Assembly (NCBI RefSeq): GCF_032854445.1
Contig: NC_088302.1
Coordinates: forward strand, 22,517,788-22,581,787
Direction: 5' to 3'
Length of the DNA: 64,000 nucleotides
DNA from: Liolophura sinensis
Taxonomy: Eukaryota; Mollusca; Polyplacophora; Chitonida; Chitonidae
In this document: piece after piece, positions 14,756 through 29,600 of the stretch
Position numbering within the stretch: position 1 is the first letter of the stretch
Layout: each line of letters begins with the position of its first letter
Made by a program: the position numbers and the translations under genes
The notes under the pieces: model-generated
The model's database searches: none
Told to the model about the DNA's origin: nothing
Seen by the model: the letters and a program-made list of their open reading frames with translations, nothing else

Positions 14756-16557
14756 GGTGTTATTTTGACTGTAAGGATCTGCACAAGTGTTACAAATCCG
14801 ACATAAAAAGCTCCAAGCTGTCAAGCACAAGCTCGGCGTTACCAAGGAACCGACGCACAGCCATCAAAGAAAGTAGTGCATGCGGTGTGTGCCCTTTCTT
14901 CATCCATATGCATGCATGTAGTCTTTTTTAAAATTTTTATTATTCACTTATAAAGGTAATTTAAATGGTATATGTGCAATGAAAACGGAGCTGAATAGCC
15001 TAAAATGGAGAAAAAGAATATCAATGTTCATGCGCATCAGGTTGCCAATGTAAACAAAGGTTCAGGGGAGATAACTTTGAAATGTAAAGTTTTTGGCTGT
15101 GAATGAATGAATGACTGGAGGTTTATCGCTACATTGGCAATATTTCAGCCGTACAGTGACGATCGATGGATTGCAAATATGAGGCGTTTTAAGGTTCATG
15201 GTGGTTGTCATTAAGCTTTTCTGAACAGTTTTAATTTTAAGGTACCGATAATTTCCATTGGTGATTTATACGTTTGGGGTGAAGGAATTTTCCATTTACT
15301 GGTGCCACAGGCACCTGCCGTTGTTCAATGTATATTAGCTGTAACGTATGTCGTTGTTGTAAGGTGCCTGTTCTGGTACTGGCCTACATGTATGAGGGCA
15401 AACATGTTTATGGATGATTCAAGAAGTTCATATAAATCAAATAATTAAATGTATTTATTTCTTTAATAGTTGTTCGTAGCTTTACAAGCATTTTTTACTT
15501 GTACGATGGCGGGCATTTTTGTCACCGGAGGATTCTGGAGTTCACGCATAAACCATTGACCTGTGGCAAATCACTGGCTTAGATATGAACACCATATTGT
15601 AATGAAAGTTTTCTTCAAAGGAAGCTGAACTGCGCAGTCACATGAGGAGGTGAACATACAAATTCTATTCAAGGTTGGGAGTGAACCTATATCTCCTGTG
15701 TTCAAGCACTCCAAAGACAAGCACCGGATCTGCTCAACCTTCTCTCTCATTAAATAAATATAGGCCTGTGGCAAGTTAACATTGGGCAAACATGACTGCT
15801 GTTGTCTTCACTAGCCTTGAGGCAAAACACAGCGTGGACCAGTGAGGCTGAGTGTTCAAATCCAGCTCCTGCTAGTTTAAAAGTATGTAGAGTTCATTAT
15901 GTGAAATACTGTACAGAGTGGCATAAAACCAAATCACATGCAATTTGAAGTACGATAGCCTTGAACAACATCGTCCGGTTTAGGCCTGATTGTGTGTGCT
16001 AGTCTGTAACTGTTATGTACTTAGTACTATCTACATGTATATATTCAGACTTGTTCAGTGGATGGCGTTATGAATGGCAACATGTTACTTCAGCTGAGTG
16101 TAGCACTATCAATAGCCAGACTTGGTGTCTTTATTGCACTTTTTCTATTTTCCATATCTCTCCAATTTCATCAGAATAGCATTATGACTCGTCAGATATT
16201 TCAAAAAGAAACCCCGCCAACATCTTGTTCCAGCTTGATTGGCCTACACGTACATGAACTCATTAGATTACTAGTCATTAAATTTCAACTCAGCGATTAA
16301 AATTGACTTGATCAGAACACTGAACCTTGACTTAAAAAAGATCTGGCCCTTGAGAAATTATTCCAGAATTTATATGTCCAGGAAACCTGTATCATAGTGT
16401 GTGAAAGAAACCAGTAAGCCAAGTTACTATAAGCTTGATATGAATATTCAATCCTAAGGATAAAAACTATGGTTTAAAAATACTTAAAAAATAGTTTAAT
16501 GGAGGTTATCTCAGGCCCTGGGGCCACCTGAACAGGATGTCAGTGGGCTACATTTAA

Positions 16558-16770
16558 TATGTTTATTTATTTGATTGATGTTTTACACTGCACGTAAGAG
16601 GATTTCGCTGAACAGACCAGCCAGCATTGTGGTGTAAGGAAACCATGCAGAGCCATTGGGAAATCCATGACCATCTGAAGACAGACCCTCCAGTTATGCT
16701 GGAGAGAAAGCCAACATAAACTGGACTTGAACGCACTGCGGCCACATTGGTGAGAGGCTTTCAGTCAATG
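16558..16770 (-). mobile_element. SINE-1, inverted copy
   Basis: Reads on the minus strand as head, body and tail. On the plus strand the markers are 'atttatttgattgatgttttacactg' (tail), 'ccatgaccatctgaagacagaccctccag', and 'gctggagagaaagccaacataaactggacttgaac' (B-box side). Divergent but nearly full length. Confidence 0.75.
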
Positions 16771-17413
16771 GAATGCACAACATTCTAACCAAATGGCCAC
16801 AGCCCTCATTTATTATTTTGTCATTTATGGCCATCGTTATATTTTGTCCAATGTGATTGAGGCAAACTGTTCACTGCCCATTTTCCAGACTTCCATAGGA
16901 TGTTGTAGGAATTAAATTCCACACTGATACAGACCAAGCTCCTTTCGTGCATTGCCCTTTTCAAATGTAGTCATCAATGACAGCCTACAACTGAAAAGGG
17001 ACAGTCCTGTCCTCCACCCTGTTACCTGTGGCAACTAGAGGGTATGTTCATGTCTACCCAAGATAAAGATAAACCGTCTTGCATGGGTCCCCAGGCTGTC
17101 TGTTAACCAACCAAACAAGACAGCTTCACATGTCACAGTGTTGAGTGTCAGAGGATATAAAGACAGGCAAAAGCAAGCTAACATTGATAGTAACACGTTC
17201 GCCAGGAAACCTCCAGGTACAAGTTGACTCAACCTGGGAAATCTTTCTGCAAAAACAATGTAGCTTTCTGCTATTAAGAAACTTTCTTACAAAGCTGAGC
17301 TATTGGAAGATGGACGTAAATGTCACCAATGCATAAGTCATGAGTAATTAAGAAATTCTATACAGAATCCTGCAAGAAGAAAATACCTGAAAAATCAAGA
17401 CTTTCTTCAATTA

Positions 17414-17419
17414 TTTATT
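17414..17419 (-). terminator. Candidate CHAF1A poly(A) signal
   Basis: AATAAA on the minus strand (tttatt on plus), about 250 bp past the CHAF1A stop. It is a plausible polyadenylation signal; there is no transcript evidence. Confidence 0.4.
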
Positions 17420-17667
17420 GACCTGGTGATGAATGATATTATAGTACAAAAAATTTTTAAAACTACACTTATAAAGAGCTACATGTATAAGTAACTATTT
17501 TTTGGCCCCAATTATAAATTTGTCCTATCTAAAATGATAAATATGTCCTGAAGTTTGATAGAATACACATGGTATCTTTACTGTCGAGGATAAATCTACT
17601 ATTACTTATTTAGGGTAAATTAAAGTTCATGTGAAAACATGTAGTAATAACCTATTAAAAAAGCATC

Positions 17668-20600
17668 TTAGTCCAGGCAGATAACTTCTGTAGCACTGTA
17701 TTCAGATGATACTTTTGGCGTCTGGGATTTCAATGTTTCTGTTTTTGATGATGGAGAAAGGTTTTGACAGCTTGCGTTTACGGGTGCCTGGTCATTTCTC
17801 AGAGGTAGTTTGTCTTCATGAATAATGACAGTTGGCTCTAATGGATGACATGGTCCTGATCTTATTTGTCCAGTAGATTCTTTGGGCACTGGTTGAACTG
17901 ATTCACTCTCCGTTATGCCTGCTATCTCTGGTAGTTTGGCTTTCATGATTTCGTCTTTAGCTTTCGTGAAAAACGTTATGGACAACTGGTCGCTGGGACG
18001 TTTTGGGGCATCTGCCTTCTCCTTCAGATCTGCGGGGGAGGCCAATTGTGCAGCAGGGGACGCCGTGGCAAACATCTTGCTGTTTGGAGTTTTCCTACCT
18101 GATGTGTTCATGTTGTCTGTTGTCTCCCGTCTGTTAGGAATGGTCAAGTACTGCCATTCACATGGCACAGGTAGATGACTGAGGTTATACTGCTTAAGAA
18201 TGCTATCATGGACATACCAGCAGATCTTCTTACACAACGAACGCTTCTCTCGAACAGCAATAGCAGCGATCCGAATTTCCGTCTGCCGTTTGGAAATGTT
18301 GCATTCGTCTTTATCGTCATCAACTTTAATGGGCGTTCCGGACACTTCAGCGCAAGAAGTAGGAGGTGCATCCGAAGACCCCTGTGGCACTTCATCCACA
18401 TCCATGTCATCTTCCTTCCCGTCCGATTTTGTTCCCTCTTCGCTGAATGACTGTGAGATTTTCCGTGCCCAGTACACCCTGAATTCCTCAACCAGTCTCT
18501 TAATCCCAAGAGGATTCCCATGAACCAAGCGAATCAGATCAGGCATGGCTGTCAACACACAAATTTGTGAGACACATTTACACATGTAAAATCTAACTGG
18601 ACAAACAGCAACCCACCTATAATTTCATGGATTTTTTTCACCAATTATTAAATCGCCTTGGTGACTGGTTAGTGAAAAATGATGTCAATTTATCCCTGTA
18701 AGTGATTTGTTGTGTCTACGAATTCTTAAAATTATGTTATATCTATGTACTTATGATATAAAGTTACTTGTCAACGCATCAATAAATCAGAGCAAGTCTT
18801 ACATGTATGTAAAGAAATGATTATTTTGGACAGTCTTCCATCAAGATACTTTAGTACCAGCAGATCCTTTTATACTTCAGTAAAAGATTTACCTCAACTT
18901 GTAATAATTTATACACGTACAACAAAAATTTGAACACTTAATTAATACAAGAAGAAGAGGTGAAAAAAAAAAATCAGTTCATGAAGATTTAAAATTTTTC
19001 TTATTAATCAAGGATTTACAAATAATTTTTCAGTGAAGTCTTTAAACCAATATGGAGCATGATATAAAAGGAAGAAAACTCGCACTTTCAAGCTGTTAAA
19101 GGATACATGAAATACTTTGGTAATATTTCTTAATGTGCAGATTATGATGTGTAATAACACATAAGTGCAAACAAATTTTTCAACTACAGCTTTGAGAGGT
19201 AAAGATGGCTTCAAAGTACAGTTTGGCCCCAGTTCGGTCAGTTTGGAAATTTAGTAGCTTGCAGCGGTGGTGTCAACGATGATCCTTGTTTAAAAAGAAC
19301 TCTGAAATGGCCAAATGGGAGCTGGGGTGTGGGAACAGACATAGTGAGTGCTGGTGTAGGGGCGCGCAAAGCTGGCCTGAAGAAGCCATGCACTATCTGT
19401 GTACGTCATCTTGCCCACACTGTAGCAACACGGTTCGGGTCATTTTGGGGGTGTTCACCGAGTTCGAGTTATATCAATGATGAAATAATTTCAGAAATAC
19501 TCTGACCATTGACAGAAAATATGCATTATATAGAGGGGTAATTAACAGGTATAAAAATACTCCCAAAATGAAATTTTTTAAACAAATATTCCGCCGCATA
19601 ATTTTCTTCCTTTGACATAAAAACATAATCCTTGTTTTAGATTTCATTTTCACGTATCCTTTAACCCTCCAGTCTAAGCTACATGCAGTAATATGTTGGA
19701 ATACATACCTTCCTCTGGGACAGGTCTCTTCATTTGTCCCTTGCTGGAGGGTGTGTCCCCCTGTTTGTCAAGCCCTTCCTGGTTAGCCCCTCCCTCCAGC
19801 TTGGCTTTTTCTGCCCTGGTATACGTGGTGGGGATGGGATGGCCAGGGTCATTCAATACCACAGCCTGTGAACACACAACCAGTCAATGCTGTTCTACCT
19901 CCACCTTTTTATTCTGTTTGACATAGACAATTTTATGATTTTTCTGTTTTTAAAGGTTTTCTGATCAAGTGAACACGACTAAGAGTAAAATTGCTGACAA
20001 TGCAGATTTAGAGGATTTGTCAGTTGAACTTTTATACCCTACTCTGACACTGAAAAAAGTCATTCTGTCTGTGAAACAAAACTATGAATTGGAGCGGCCT
20101 AAAGGAGAAACAAAAGACAGAGATTGCCTGTACAACAAAAATATAAATTAGTGTGGCCTAAAGGAGAAACAAAAGACAGATCCCTTATATACTCATTCAG
20201 GCAATATTCTTAAGAAAAAATCACTGAATGGTGTTCACACAAACGAAAAAATTTGACACATTAATATTACACTGAAAATAAGATATTTTCCTTAAACCTT
20301 TGATTTACACTTTTCACTTCTTTTAAGAGAGACTTCGTTTACAGTTGTTAAAAGCCCAAGAGACAAACATTTGTGTGTAGCAGAAGATTCCCATTCTAAG
20401 CATGTGTATTTGAACCGAAGTATTTCTCTAGCCTTCATGATCACCACAGGTGCTAATTTCAGAGCCTTACTTAATGAGATCAAAGACAAAGTCAGTCAAG
20501 ACAGAAAGTGGACTTCCTGGTTTGAAAATTAGACAGTATCTGATAGTAAGTAAAGGATGCCTTTTAAATGCGCAATGCGGGGGTCAGAATGTTTGGTCAT

Positions 20601-23600
20601 TCACTCGTCTTTAAGATCTCAAAATAAAAATCTCAAAGTATCAAGCAAATTTTTATGATTTCAAGCACAGAAATGAATAGTAGAGGTATTTTTGTTGAGG
20701 TCATCACTCATCACGATATGGCTGAAACATTGATGATGCGACCTGAAACCATAATCATTTTTTCATTCACTCTTACAAGCTCAAAATATCAAACATTTTT
20801 GATCCCTGCAAACCTTGATTACAATAAATCACCTATAATTTCATTAGGTTTGTGCTGCTGTACAAATATAGACAGGTGATTATGTGGAGGAAAATCATGA
20901 AATCGTAGGTGATTTGCTCCATAAAACATCTGGCTTACCTTGAACTGAGCTAACATCTGTTGAGCCTCCTCTGGGTGTGGAGTGTCTTGTGAAGTCCAGA
21001 AGCAGCCAAATACGACAGCTTTCTGGGGCTGACATTGACGCTGCAGTTCTCTTTCCCAGGCTACTAACTTGGCTGTCTGCTGAGCCTTCAACATCTCTGG
21101 TGTCACCTGAATATTACACAAAATAAAACTATCTTTTCCCAGAAAATCAGGATTGAATGGGGTGCTTGGTTTGTTTGAAGTGTGACATGAATTTCAGCAT
21201 TAGTTCAGCCATAAGACAATATGGTGCTTATTTTAAGAAAATGGTTCTCATGCAGACACAATACCACTGCTGTACAAGTTGTGTTCCATTCCAAAGAGTG
21301 AGTGAGTGAGTGCTTGGGGTTTAACGTCGTACTCAACAATTTTTCAATCATATGACGACGAAGGAATCCTAAGGGTGCATGTACGTGTAATATGCCTCCT
21401 TGTTGCAGGACGGATATCCACCGCTCTTTTATCTAGTGCTGCTTCACTGAGACGACTTACCGAAGGCAAGTAAGCTGCCAAGCCATTATACTGATACTGA
21501 TACGGGTCAACCAGTTGTTGCACTATCCCCTTCATGCCGAACACCAAGCGAGGAAGTTACAACTTCCTCTTTTTTTAAAGTCTTAGGTGTGACTCGATCC
21601 AGGATTGATCCTGGATCTACCAGTCCCATTCCAAAGACAGGATGCTGCGCCATCATAGATCAAGGGTTATGAGAACCCTGACAGCTTGCCAGTAATGGTT
21701 TCAGTTCAAATGGCAGAGTAAGCTGACAGGACTTTTTTAATTTAATTATTCAAAACAAGTAAGTCCCCAAAGCCCGTTCAGCATTCCCACCAAGTTTCAC
21801 AAAGATGGCGTGAAAACTGTTGGATTACCTCACCCAAACATAAAACCTCACACAATCCAACAAAACTGAATAGTAGTGAGTCTCTAATTTATAATCAAAA
21901 CGAGTAAATGTCCAAACCAGGTTCATCACTCCCACCAAGTTTCACAAAGTTGATGTGAAAAGATGAGACTAGCAGACCCAAACACAAAATCTCACTTAAT
22001 TGGCCCAAACAAAAAAGCTTACTCCGACAACGCCCACCCCCCCTCCCCTCCCAAACACACACGCTCACAATACGTTGCCTTACTTTGTAACACTGAGCTA
22101 AAAATGAAAGGTAACGCTTCTGATTCTAGCATTTGTCAGTCTTCTTTTTGTATTTAAATATTTATTTATTTGAATGTTGTTTTATGCATATAAATAAATA
22201 CAACAAATATGAATTTATGTCAATATTTATGCATTTATTCATTTGATATTTTATCTGGTGTTTTGGAATGCACTATATTTTTCGCTTGTAGGAAGGAGGC
22301 TCAGGTTTATGGGTGAAGGAAACTGGAGTGTTTCCTCATTGGCCAGGTGTAAGGCCAGCCCGGTGAGAGCAAGATTACAGTTTATGACCCCCTGGTCAGT
22401 CATCAGTCAGCTGCGAGCAATGCTGTGTAACTATGTGCAGCTTACCTCCTCATCCTCTACACAGCCCTCATCCTCTGACAGGTAGCCATGAGGAACCAGC
22501 CAGCCATCCTCCTCTTCCTCTCCATCCTCCTCCTTGTTCTCCTCTTTCTCTTCTTCTCCCTGAATGGCACAGCATTCAGTCAAAGTTACACAGAGGACAA
22601 CCAATACGACACAGCAGACAACCAATACGACACAGCAGACAACCAATACGACACAGCAAACAACCAATATGACACAGCAAACAACCAATATGACACAGCA
22701 GACAACCAAAGTTACACAGCAGACAACCAAAGTTACAGAGCAAAACAACCAAAGTTACACAGCAGAGAACCAAAGTTACACAGCAAACAACCAAAGTTAC
22801 ACAGCAAACAACCAACAGCAAATAACCAAAGTTACACAGCAAACAACCAATGTGACACAAAAGCCAACCAAAGTGACACAGAAGGCAACCAAAGTGTCAC
22901 AGCAGCCAGCAAAGTGACACTGCAGACAAAGTTACACAGCTGTTCCAGATATAAAACAATGAATTTACTATAAAAATTAACATTTTTTCATAGGAAATAG
23001 TTAAGGCTCAAAGCTGTAGGTGATAAAGATTCTGAATATATGCCTTTCCTCATTTATTCCTTCTATGTTTTGAGCAAAATTTTGCAGTCGCTGTGAGTTC
23101 AAGTCCAGCTCATGCTGGCTTCCTCTCCGGCCGTAAGTGGGAAGGTCTGCAAGCAACATGTGCATGGTTGTGGGTTTCCCCGGGGCTCTGCCCAGTTTCC
23201 ACCTACCATAATGCTTGCCGCCATCGTATAAGTGAAATATTCTTGAGTACGGTGTAAAACACCAATCAAATAAATATATAAAATAAATTATGCTTTGGTC
23301 TCATGAAAATGGAAGGTCTAAATTAGTGTGTGGTCTAAAATGATTATACCCATACCTCTGAGGCAGAGAGACTCTCCCCTGGTTCTTCTTCCTCCCACTC
23401 ATCATCACTGTCCACTTCATAGTCCAGTAGCCCCTAACAAAGAAACATATATAAATTCAGTAACAAAACAACAGTAGCATCAAGAAAAGTATAAAAAACA
23501 ATATAATAACGAAATAATTAGCTCCCGCATCCCTGACAAAATAAAATCTTTACCCACCTTCATAGTTAGGTAAGCTTAACCAAAACCATGTTGAACTGAA

Positions 23601-26600
23601 CCCAAAGTCTGTTATTTATTTATGTGACCCCGGTGTTTTACCCCGTAATCAGGAATCCAAAAGTCGGTTGTTACATTTGATTAGCTTCAAAGCATTACTG
23701 TTTGTAAATCACTCCTGTTCAGACAAAAACAAACTGGATCAGTCCATGAATTTCATGAAATTTACACGCACAGCGAAAATGCGTTGTTTTTACATGTTTC
23801 ACTTCAAGGATGGGAGGTAACCTAATAACAATTGGTTGACATTGCTTTCCATTTGCATTTGAAAGACACACTTTCATTGGATGAATTCATAGGTCATTTC
23901 TGAACTGTCTAAACAGCTCAAGCATGTACTGACAAGGCTTCAAAATCGGAGTCTGCAAATCACATACTAAATGCACCAACATCTCACTAGATATGTCTGG
24001 AGCCTAATAAATCAGGCCATTGTCCATTACCAGAATCCAAATGGATTCCCATACATTCACTTTGTGGAAATTAACCAGAATCTGGTCCCACAGTGCAGAT
24101 ACTCCAGGGGTACATCTAAAACTTGTCATTATTCACATCAAAACACTCCAACGCTCACTTGCCCACAGAGGGTAGAAGTTATGACTCAGATATTCTATAA
24201 TTTTTGGTCATTTTGAAAACTGTTTTGTTGCTTATTGTATGAGAATCCAAGCAGATTCCTGCAGTTTTGGTTTACAGTAGTTATGACAAGAATTGTGTTC
24301 CAAATGAAGAATAAAGCCCACAAAACCACTCACAGAGTCTGTTTTCCATGGATTCCTAGGGGAGATAACTTTGCTCTTCTTTCTCCATGTGCCGTAGTAT
24401 GGTGGTCTGTAGTTGGTGTGGAACTGAAGTAGCTTGACATGATAGGTAACCTTCTTCATTAGCTCAGAGTCATGCTCTTGCTGGACCACATCTTCCTCCT
24501 CACACCTACACAGTCAATAACACAATCTCTCACAGGAATTTCAGGAACAGCAACGTAAGTGTAATGTATGCAAGGGCAACGCATGTATTTTATTTTTTTA
24601 CAATGTAATACGGTGTTTCACAAGTTTAGCATTTTGCAGGTCACACATTTTGTTTGATTGTGACTCACTAATTCACCTTATAGTATGACTTTAGAGTATT
24701 TTGTGAAATCTAATTAATTTCTTACCAGAAAAACTTAAGTGTTAGCATCCGAAAGCATCTTATTAAGGTCTTCATGTGCCTCAAAAAGTGAGTTCTAAAA
24801 CACCAAACTTCAGGTGAAATGCAGTACATACTAACATCTCTGCTCAGCTAACCTCTCTAGTCAAGAGCAGCCAAGATGACAGCCCACTAAGTCCACAGTG
24901 AGCAGCGCTATGTTTTACATAATTACCAGTGGATTTGAAACATTAAATTGGTCATCTTTTCAATCTGAGTAAGAGCTATACTACTTTCAGGAAACTTATG
25001 AATGTATCATTTTCTGCTAAAGAAAGGTGTGGCAGAATACATGTAAATAAGTGAGTGTGAATACATCGTAAATCCAACTGACTTTGAACTCAACATTTAT
25101 TTAGGAGTCTGTTACATAGATTCTTACCCATCGTTATCCCTGCTCCAAGACTTAGGCTGCCTTTCCCCTGTTCTTATCTCCTGCACGTACAGTTAGTGCC
25201 GTCCTAAAAAGACATTTATATGTACTATATTTACTTCATGAAGTTCATATTATTAGCTAATAAGTGAGCATACACTCTTTTGTACTTGAGAACTTTCACT
25301 TACATGTATATACATGTCCCAGGTTCAAGACATACCACCTGATTAAAAGATGTGGCCAAATAAGAAAAACTGGATTTGAACCTTGAACCTGCGGCCCCAT
25401 TAATCAAGGTCTCAAAGATTAGGGAATATTCCTGCAGAAGGCAGAAATAAGTTCCCAAGTGAAGATTTGCACTGACTCAAACACAATATAATTTTAATTA
25501 GATTGAGATCTAAATGTCTTTAAATGTCTTACCTGAGAAGCCAGGTGTTTGTCAAGATTAAGTTTAGACTCCTCAGAGATCTGACAAAAGGTTTGTGGAG
25601 CCAGTTTCATGTCCTTCTTCAGTTCAAATGGCATGAACCTACCAACACTCTGTTCATCATCTACCTATATGAGCATAAGAATGAAGGGTTAGATGTTTAA
25701 ATTGAAAAATATGAAGCTGGTCCAGGAATTTGGAACCATTCAAAATTTTTCGAGAACATATACATGTATCCATAAGTTTTACGGTCGTCTTCAGTTTTGG
25801 GTAAACCCAGAGGATTAGTCATATTTCACCTGAACCCATAAACTTAGTCATATTTGTGACTGAACTCACAAGCTTAGTCATATTCTAAGTGAACCCATAA
25901 GCTTGGTCATATTACGGGTGAACCCTTAAACTTAGTCATATTCCAGTGTCAACCCATACAATGTAAGCCTACTCATATTTCTGGATGATCTCATTAAGCT
26001 GAGTCATATACCTGGTGTACCCATAAGCTTAGTCATTTTCCGGGGGAACGTGCCAGCTTTGCCAGATTTCGGGTGAACCCGTAAGCTTGGATAGATTCTG
26101 GGTGAGCCCATATGCTGAGTAATATTCTGTGTTAACCCATAACATAACTAGGAAAGGAGTTATCTTTTGAATTTACATGTATGCTTACTTAAGTCATACT
26201 TAACAATTTTCCAGTCATATGGCAAAACAATGAGTCCTTAAGTGTGTGTACATATACTGTGTCTTTTTGTGGCGGGACGAGTCAATGCCACTAAACTACT
26301 GCATCAGTCACCGGGTCACATTATCCTGAAAAACATGTCCTGTTTCCTTGTTTTAACAACTCAGTGCTCAGTGCCAAGCCAGGCAGCAACAAGTACTACT
26401 TTATAGTCTTTGGTATGACCCAGCTTTGATCCCAGGCTGCTGAATTGCAAGGCGAACTTCCAACCATTAGACTATCAAATCAGTTGATCTTATGAATAAG
26501 TTAAGAGAGCCATGTTAGAAAAAAATTGGACTGCAGAGCTCAGAGCCTTTACCTTTCGAACCGGAGGAGTAGGTTTGGGTTTGGTGAAGAACCTCTGGAA

Positions 26601-29600
26601 GTTCTCCTGCATCTTTTTCTTCTGTGTAAGCTGAAAAGTAAACACATCTATCAATATTTGCCTTAACCAGCCAAGTAGCTGCACACACACTATGAAGTAG
26701 CCAGATCTGCACTACACATTTCACCCAAGTGATATTATAGGTTGTCCCTACATTATCTGTGATTATCGACTGCCATTGGCTGACCTGACGAGAATTTGGG
26801 ATCGTAAAACATTACATTAATCTGCACAGGGTTTAAAGTTATATATACCCCGTGTGGGCGTTGTCCACAGCTCTGACAAGTTTATGTCAACATGTTACCC
26901 CCTCTAATCAGAGAATGGCAATCAAGAATGATGGATGATTTAGGGATAATTTTAGGAGTGGAAAAAAACAGGGATACCCAGGGTAAACCGACAGACCTTT
27001 CGGCAAGTTACTGAAGAATATTCCCACCTTTGGCATTACAGACTTGCATGCAAAATACTAGTGGTGGAAGACAAGTGGCCTCGAACTTACGTACATGTAT
27101 TACTGCATAAACAGCCTTAAGGGATTGGCTGACCACTTGTCACCAAGACCCCACAAACAGGAAAATTGTACAAATTCTCAAATGAAAACTGCATACCACT
27201 GAAGACATCCATCTGTCATCATTTCTTCCAAAATCAGTTGTTCATTTGAATTAATGAATGAAATGGTTTACCACCACACTGGCAGTTTTTCTGCCATACT
27301 GCAGGCAACTTTTTTACTAATGGACTAATGTTCGATCTACATTACATCTCCTGACGACGCACAATCTCTTGCTGAACAGCACCTACCTTTTCTTCCACCT
27401 CTCTTTGCTTCTCCTCCTCTTTCTGCCGTTTTTCCTCTTCAATAAGCCTCTTCTCTTCATCCTTCCTTTTCTTCTCCTCTTGTTTAGCACTGAAATTGTT
27501 TCAACAACTTCTGGTACAAGTCTAGGATGTGCTAATTCATTTATTTGATTAGCATTTTTACTCCGTCTTCAAGAATATTTCACTTCTACAACAGCAGCCA
27601 GCATTATGGCAGGAGAAAATCCGGCAGAGCCCAGGGGAAACCCACGACCATCTGAACGTCAATGGCAGACCTTCCCCCGTACGGCCAGAGAAGAAGCCAG
27701 CATGAGCTGGACTTGAACTCCTGGGTCATTACGCTGCGCTGGCGTACTAACCCATGGGGCCACAGAGGCCCCGAATTCTAGGATGTAGGTCACATTTTTA
27801 CGCTACTGTACGATATAGACAGTAACAGATGGCTGAATCTCTTTAAAAAAGCCTATCTCATTTAATTTAAAAAGGCCCCAACCCAGGCTAAGCAGTGTAA
27901 ATGGCTTTTGTCAAGTGTACATTTACCCTTGACCATTAAGTATGCGTTGGATTATAGCTCGTCTTACTCTAGGAGTTCCTGCTTCTTCTTTCTCTCTTCT
28001 TCCTTTTGTTGCTGCTTCTCCAGTTTTTCTTTCTCGAGCTGTTCTCTCCTCAACTGTTTCTCTTGCTCCTTTAGGGCACGTTCTTTTTCTTTCTTGTCCT
28101 AGGCAATAAACGTTGCAACATGTTGAGCGACTGAAGTCCTGATTTTTAAAACACTCCTCACATGAAAACTTCCAACATTTTTTTTCTTCCTTTCACAATT
28201 ATTGGTGTATGTGCACTCATAAAACACCCATAAGAAAACTGGCATGTTATATCATATACAAAAGATGAGCTAACGTTAAAAGCTCGGTGTTAGAACCTCC
28301 ACAAAATAAAAATGTTCAAAGAAAGATCTCTGTACCAAGTAACTTTCAGCCATCACTTGAGTGAGCCATCACCTGAGTGAGCCATCACCTGAGTGAGCCA
28401 TCACCTAAGTGAGACATCACCTGAGTGAGCCATCACCTGAGTGAGCCATCACCTAAGTCAGCCATCACCTAAGTGAGACATCACCTGAGTGAGACATCAC
28501 CTGAGTGAGCCATCACCTAAGTCAGCCATCACCTAAGTGAGACATCACCTGAGTGAGCCATCACCTAAGTCAGCCATCACCAGAGTGAGACATCACCTAA
28601 GCCAGCCATCACCTAAGTGATCCATCACCTGAGTGAGCCATCACCTGAGTGAGACATCACCTAAGTGAGCCATCACCTAAGTGAGCCATCACCTGAGTGA
28701 GCCATCACCTGAGTGAGCCATCACCTGAGTGAGCCATCACCTAAGTCAGCCATCACCTAAGTCAGCCATCACCTGTGAATATTGTCTTAGAACAAAGAGA
28801 AAGAGTTGAACCTGACTCCTGTTATGGCTAGCTGCATAAATTATCATCAAATATCTAGATCAAAGCCTACCTTTTCTTCTTTCCTGAGACGTTCCTTTTC
28901 AGCCTTGGCCTCTTCCTTAAGCCTCTTTTTCTCTCGCAATTCCCTTTCCTTTTCTTCCTTTCGTTTCTGTCTTTGTGCTTCTCTCTCAGCTTTCTTTGCT
29001 GAGCTCACCTAGATATTGACATATATTCATACTTGTTTCATGCTATTTTAAAGCCTGTCCATAAGGTGAACATTATCAAAAATATTTGTTAGTGTTTAAT
29101 AAAATTTCTAGAGCTTTTCTTACCTGTCCAGGGCCAAATGCAGCGTTTGTTTTTTTAACAGTGAAGTTAGATTTATCAGGCAATATTCCAGTGGTATGGA
29201 CTTGATGAAGTTTTGAACTTGTGACAAGGAAAAGTTGGATTTCACTGTGTTTTGTGGAGCTCCACATCTCAACCTTGTTAAAAAAACCTGTTACATGTTT
29301 ATTGTTGCAGAACCATTTCACCTTCTTTAGGCAAGACCTGCAGTAATTCCACTGACTAACTTCAATAAGAATATCAGCTATCAGTTATTCACGATCACTT
29401 GAGCTGTAACTGTGAAACTAACATCACCAGTACCAATATTAGGGTAAACAGGGGACACTACTTTCATTCATCAATGAGGTTCAAGATACAGCACCGTATG
29501 CTTCCCTTTGAGCCACATTGAAGATGTACATAATACGGCAAATTGCTCTCTGGCATTTATGATAGGCTGACGAGCAAACATTCTACGGTTCTTAAGCTGT

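Larger units (their letters stand above)
14756..17667. other. Spacer between the CFAP141-like start and the CHAF1A 3' end
   Basis: This should contain the CFAP141 promoter (adjacent to 14756) and the CHAF1A 3' untranslated region (from 17667 leftwards). It also holds an inverted SINE (16558-16770) and a repeat fragment near 15105-15175 ('gctacattggcaatatttcagccg'). I see no coding exon with family similarity. Confidence 0.55.

Noticed and set aside
22488-22973. Plus-strand 161-codon frame and overlapping frames rich in QTTNTTQ or DNQYDTA repeats
   Set aside because: They are a by-product of a 21-bp minisatellite plus the antisense of an acidic CHAF1A exon.
28350-28774. CRISPR-like regular array
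   Set aside because: Units are contiguous 16-bp repeats with no unique spacers, in an animal intron.
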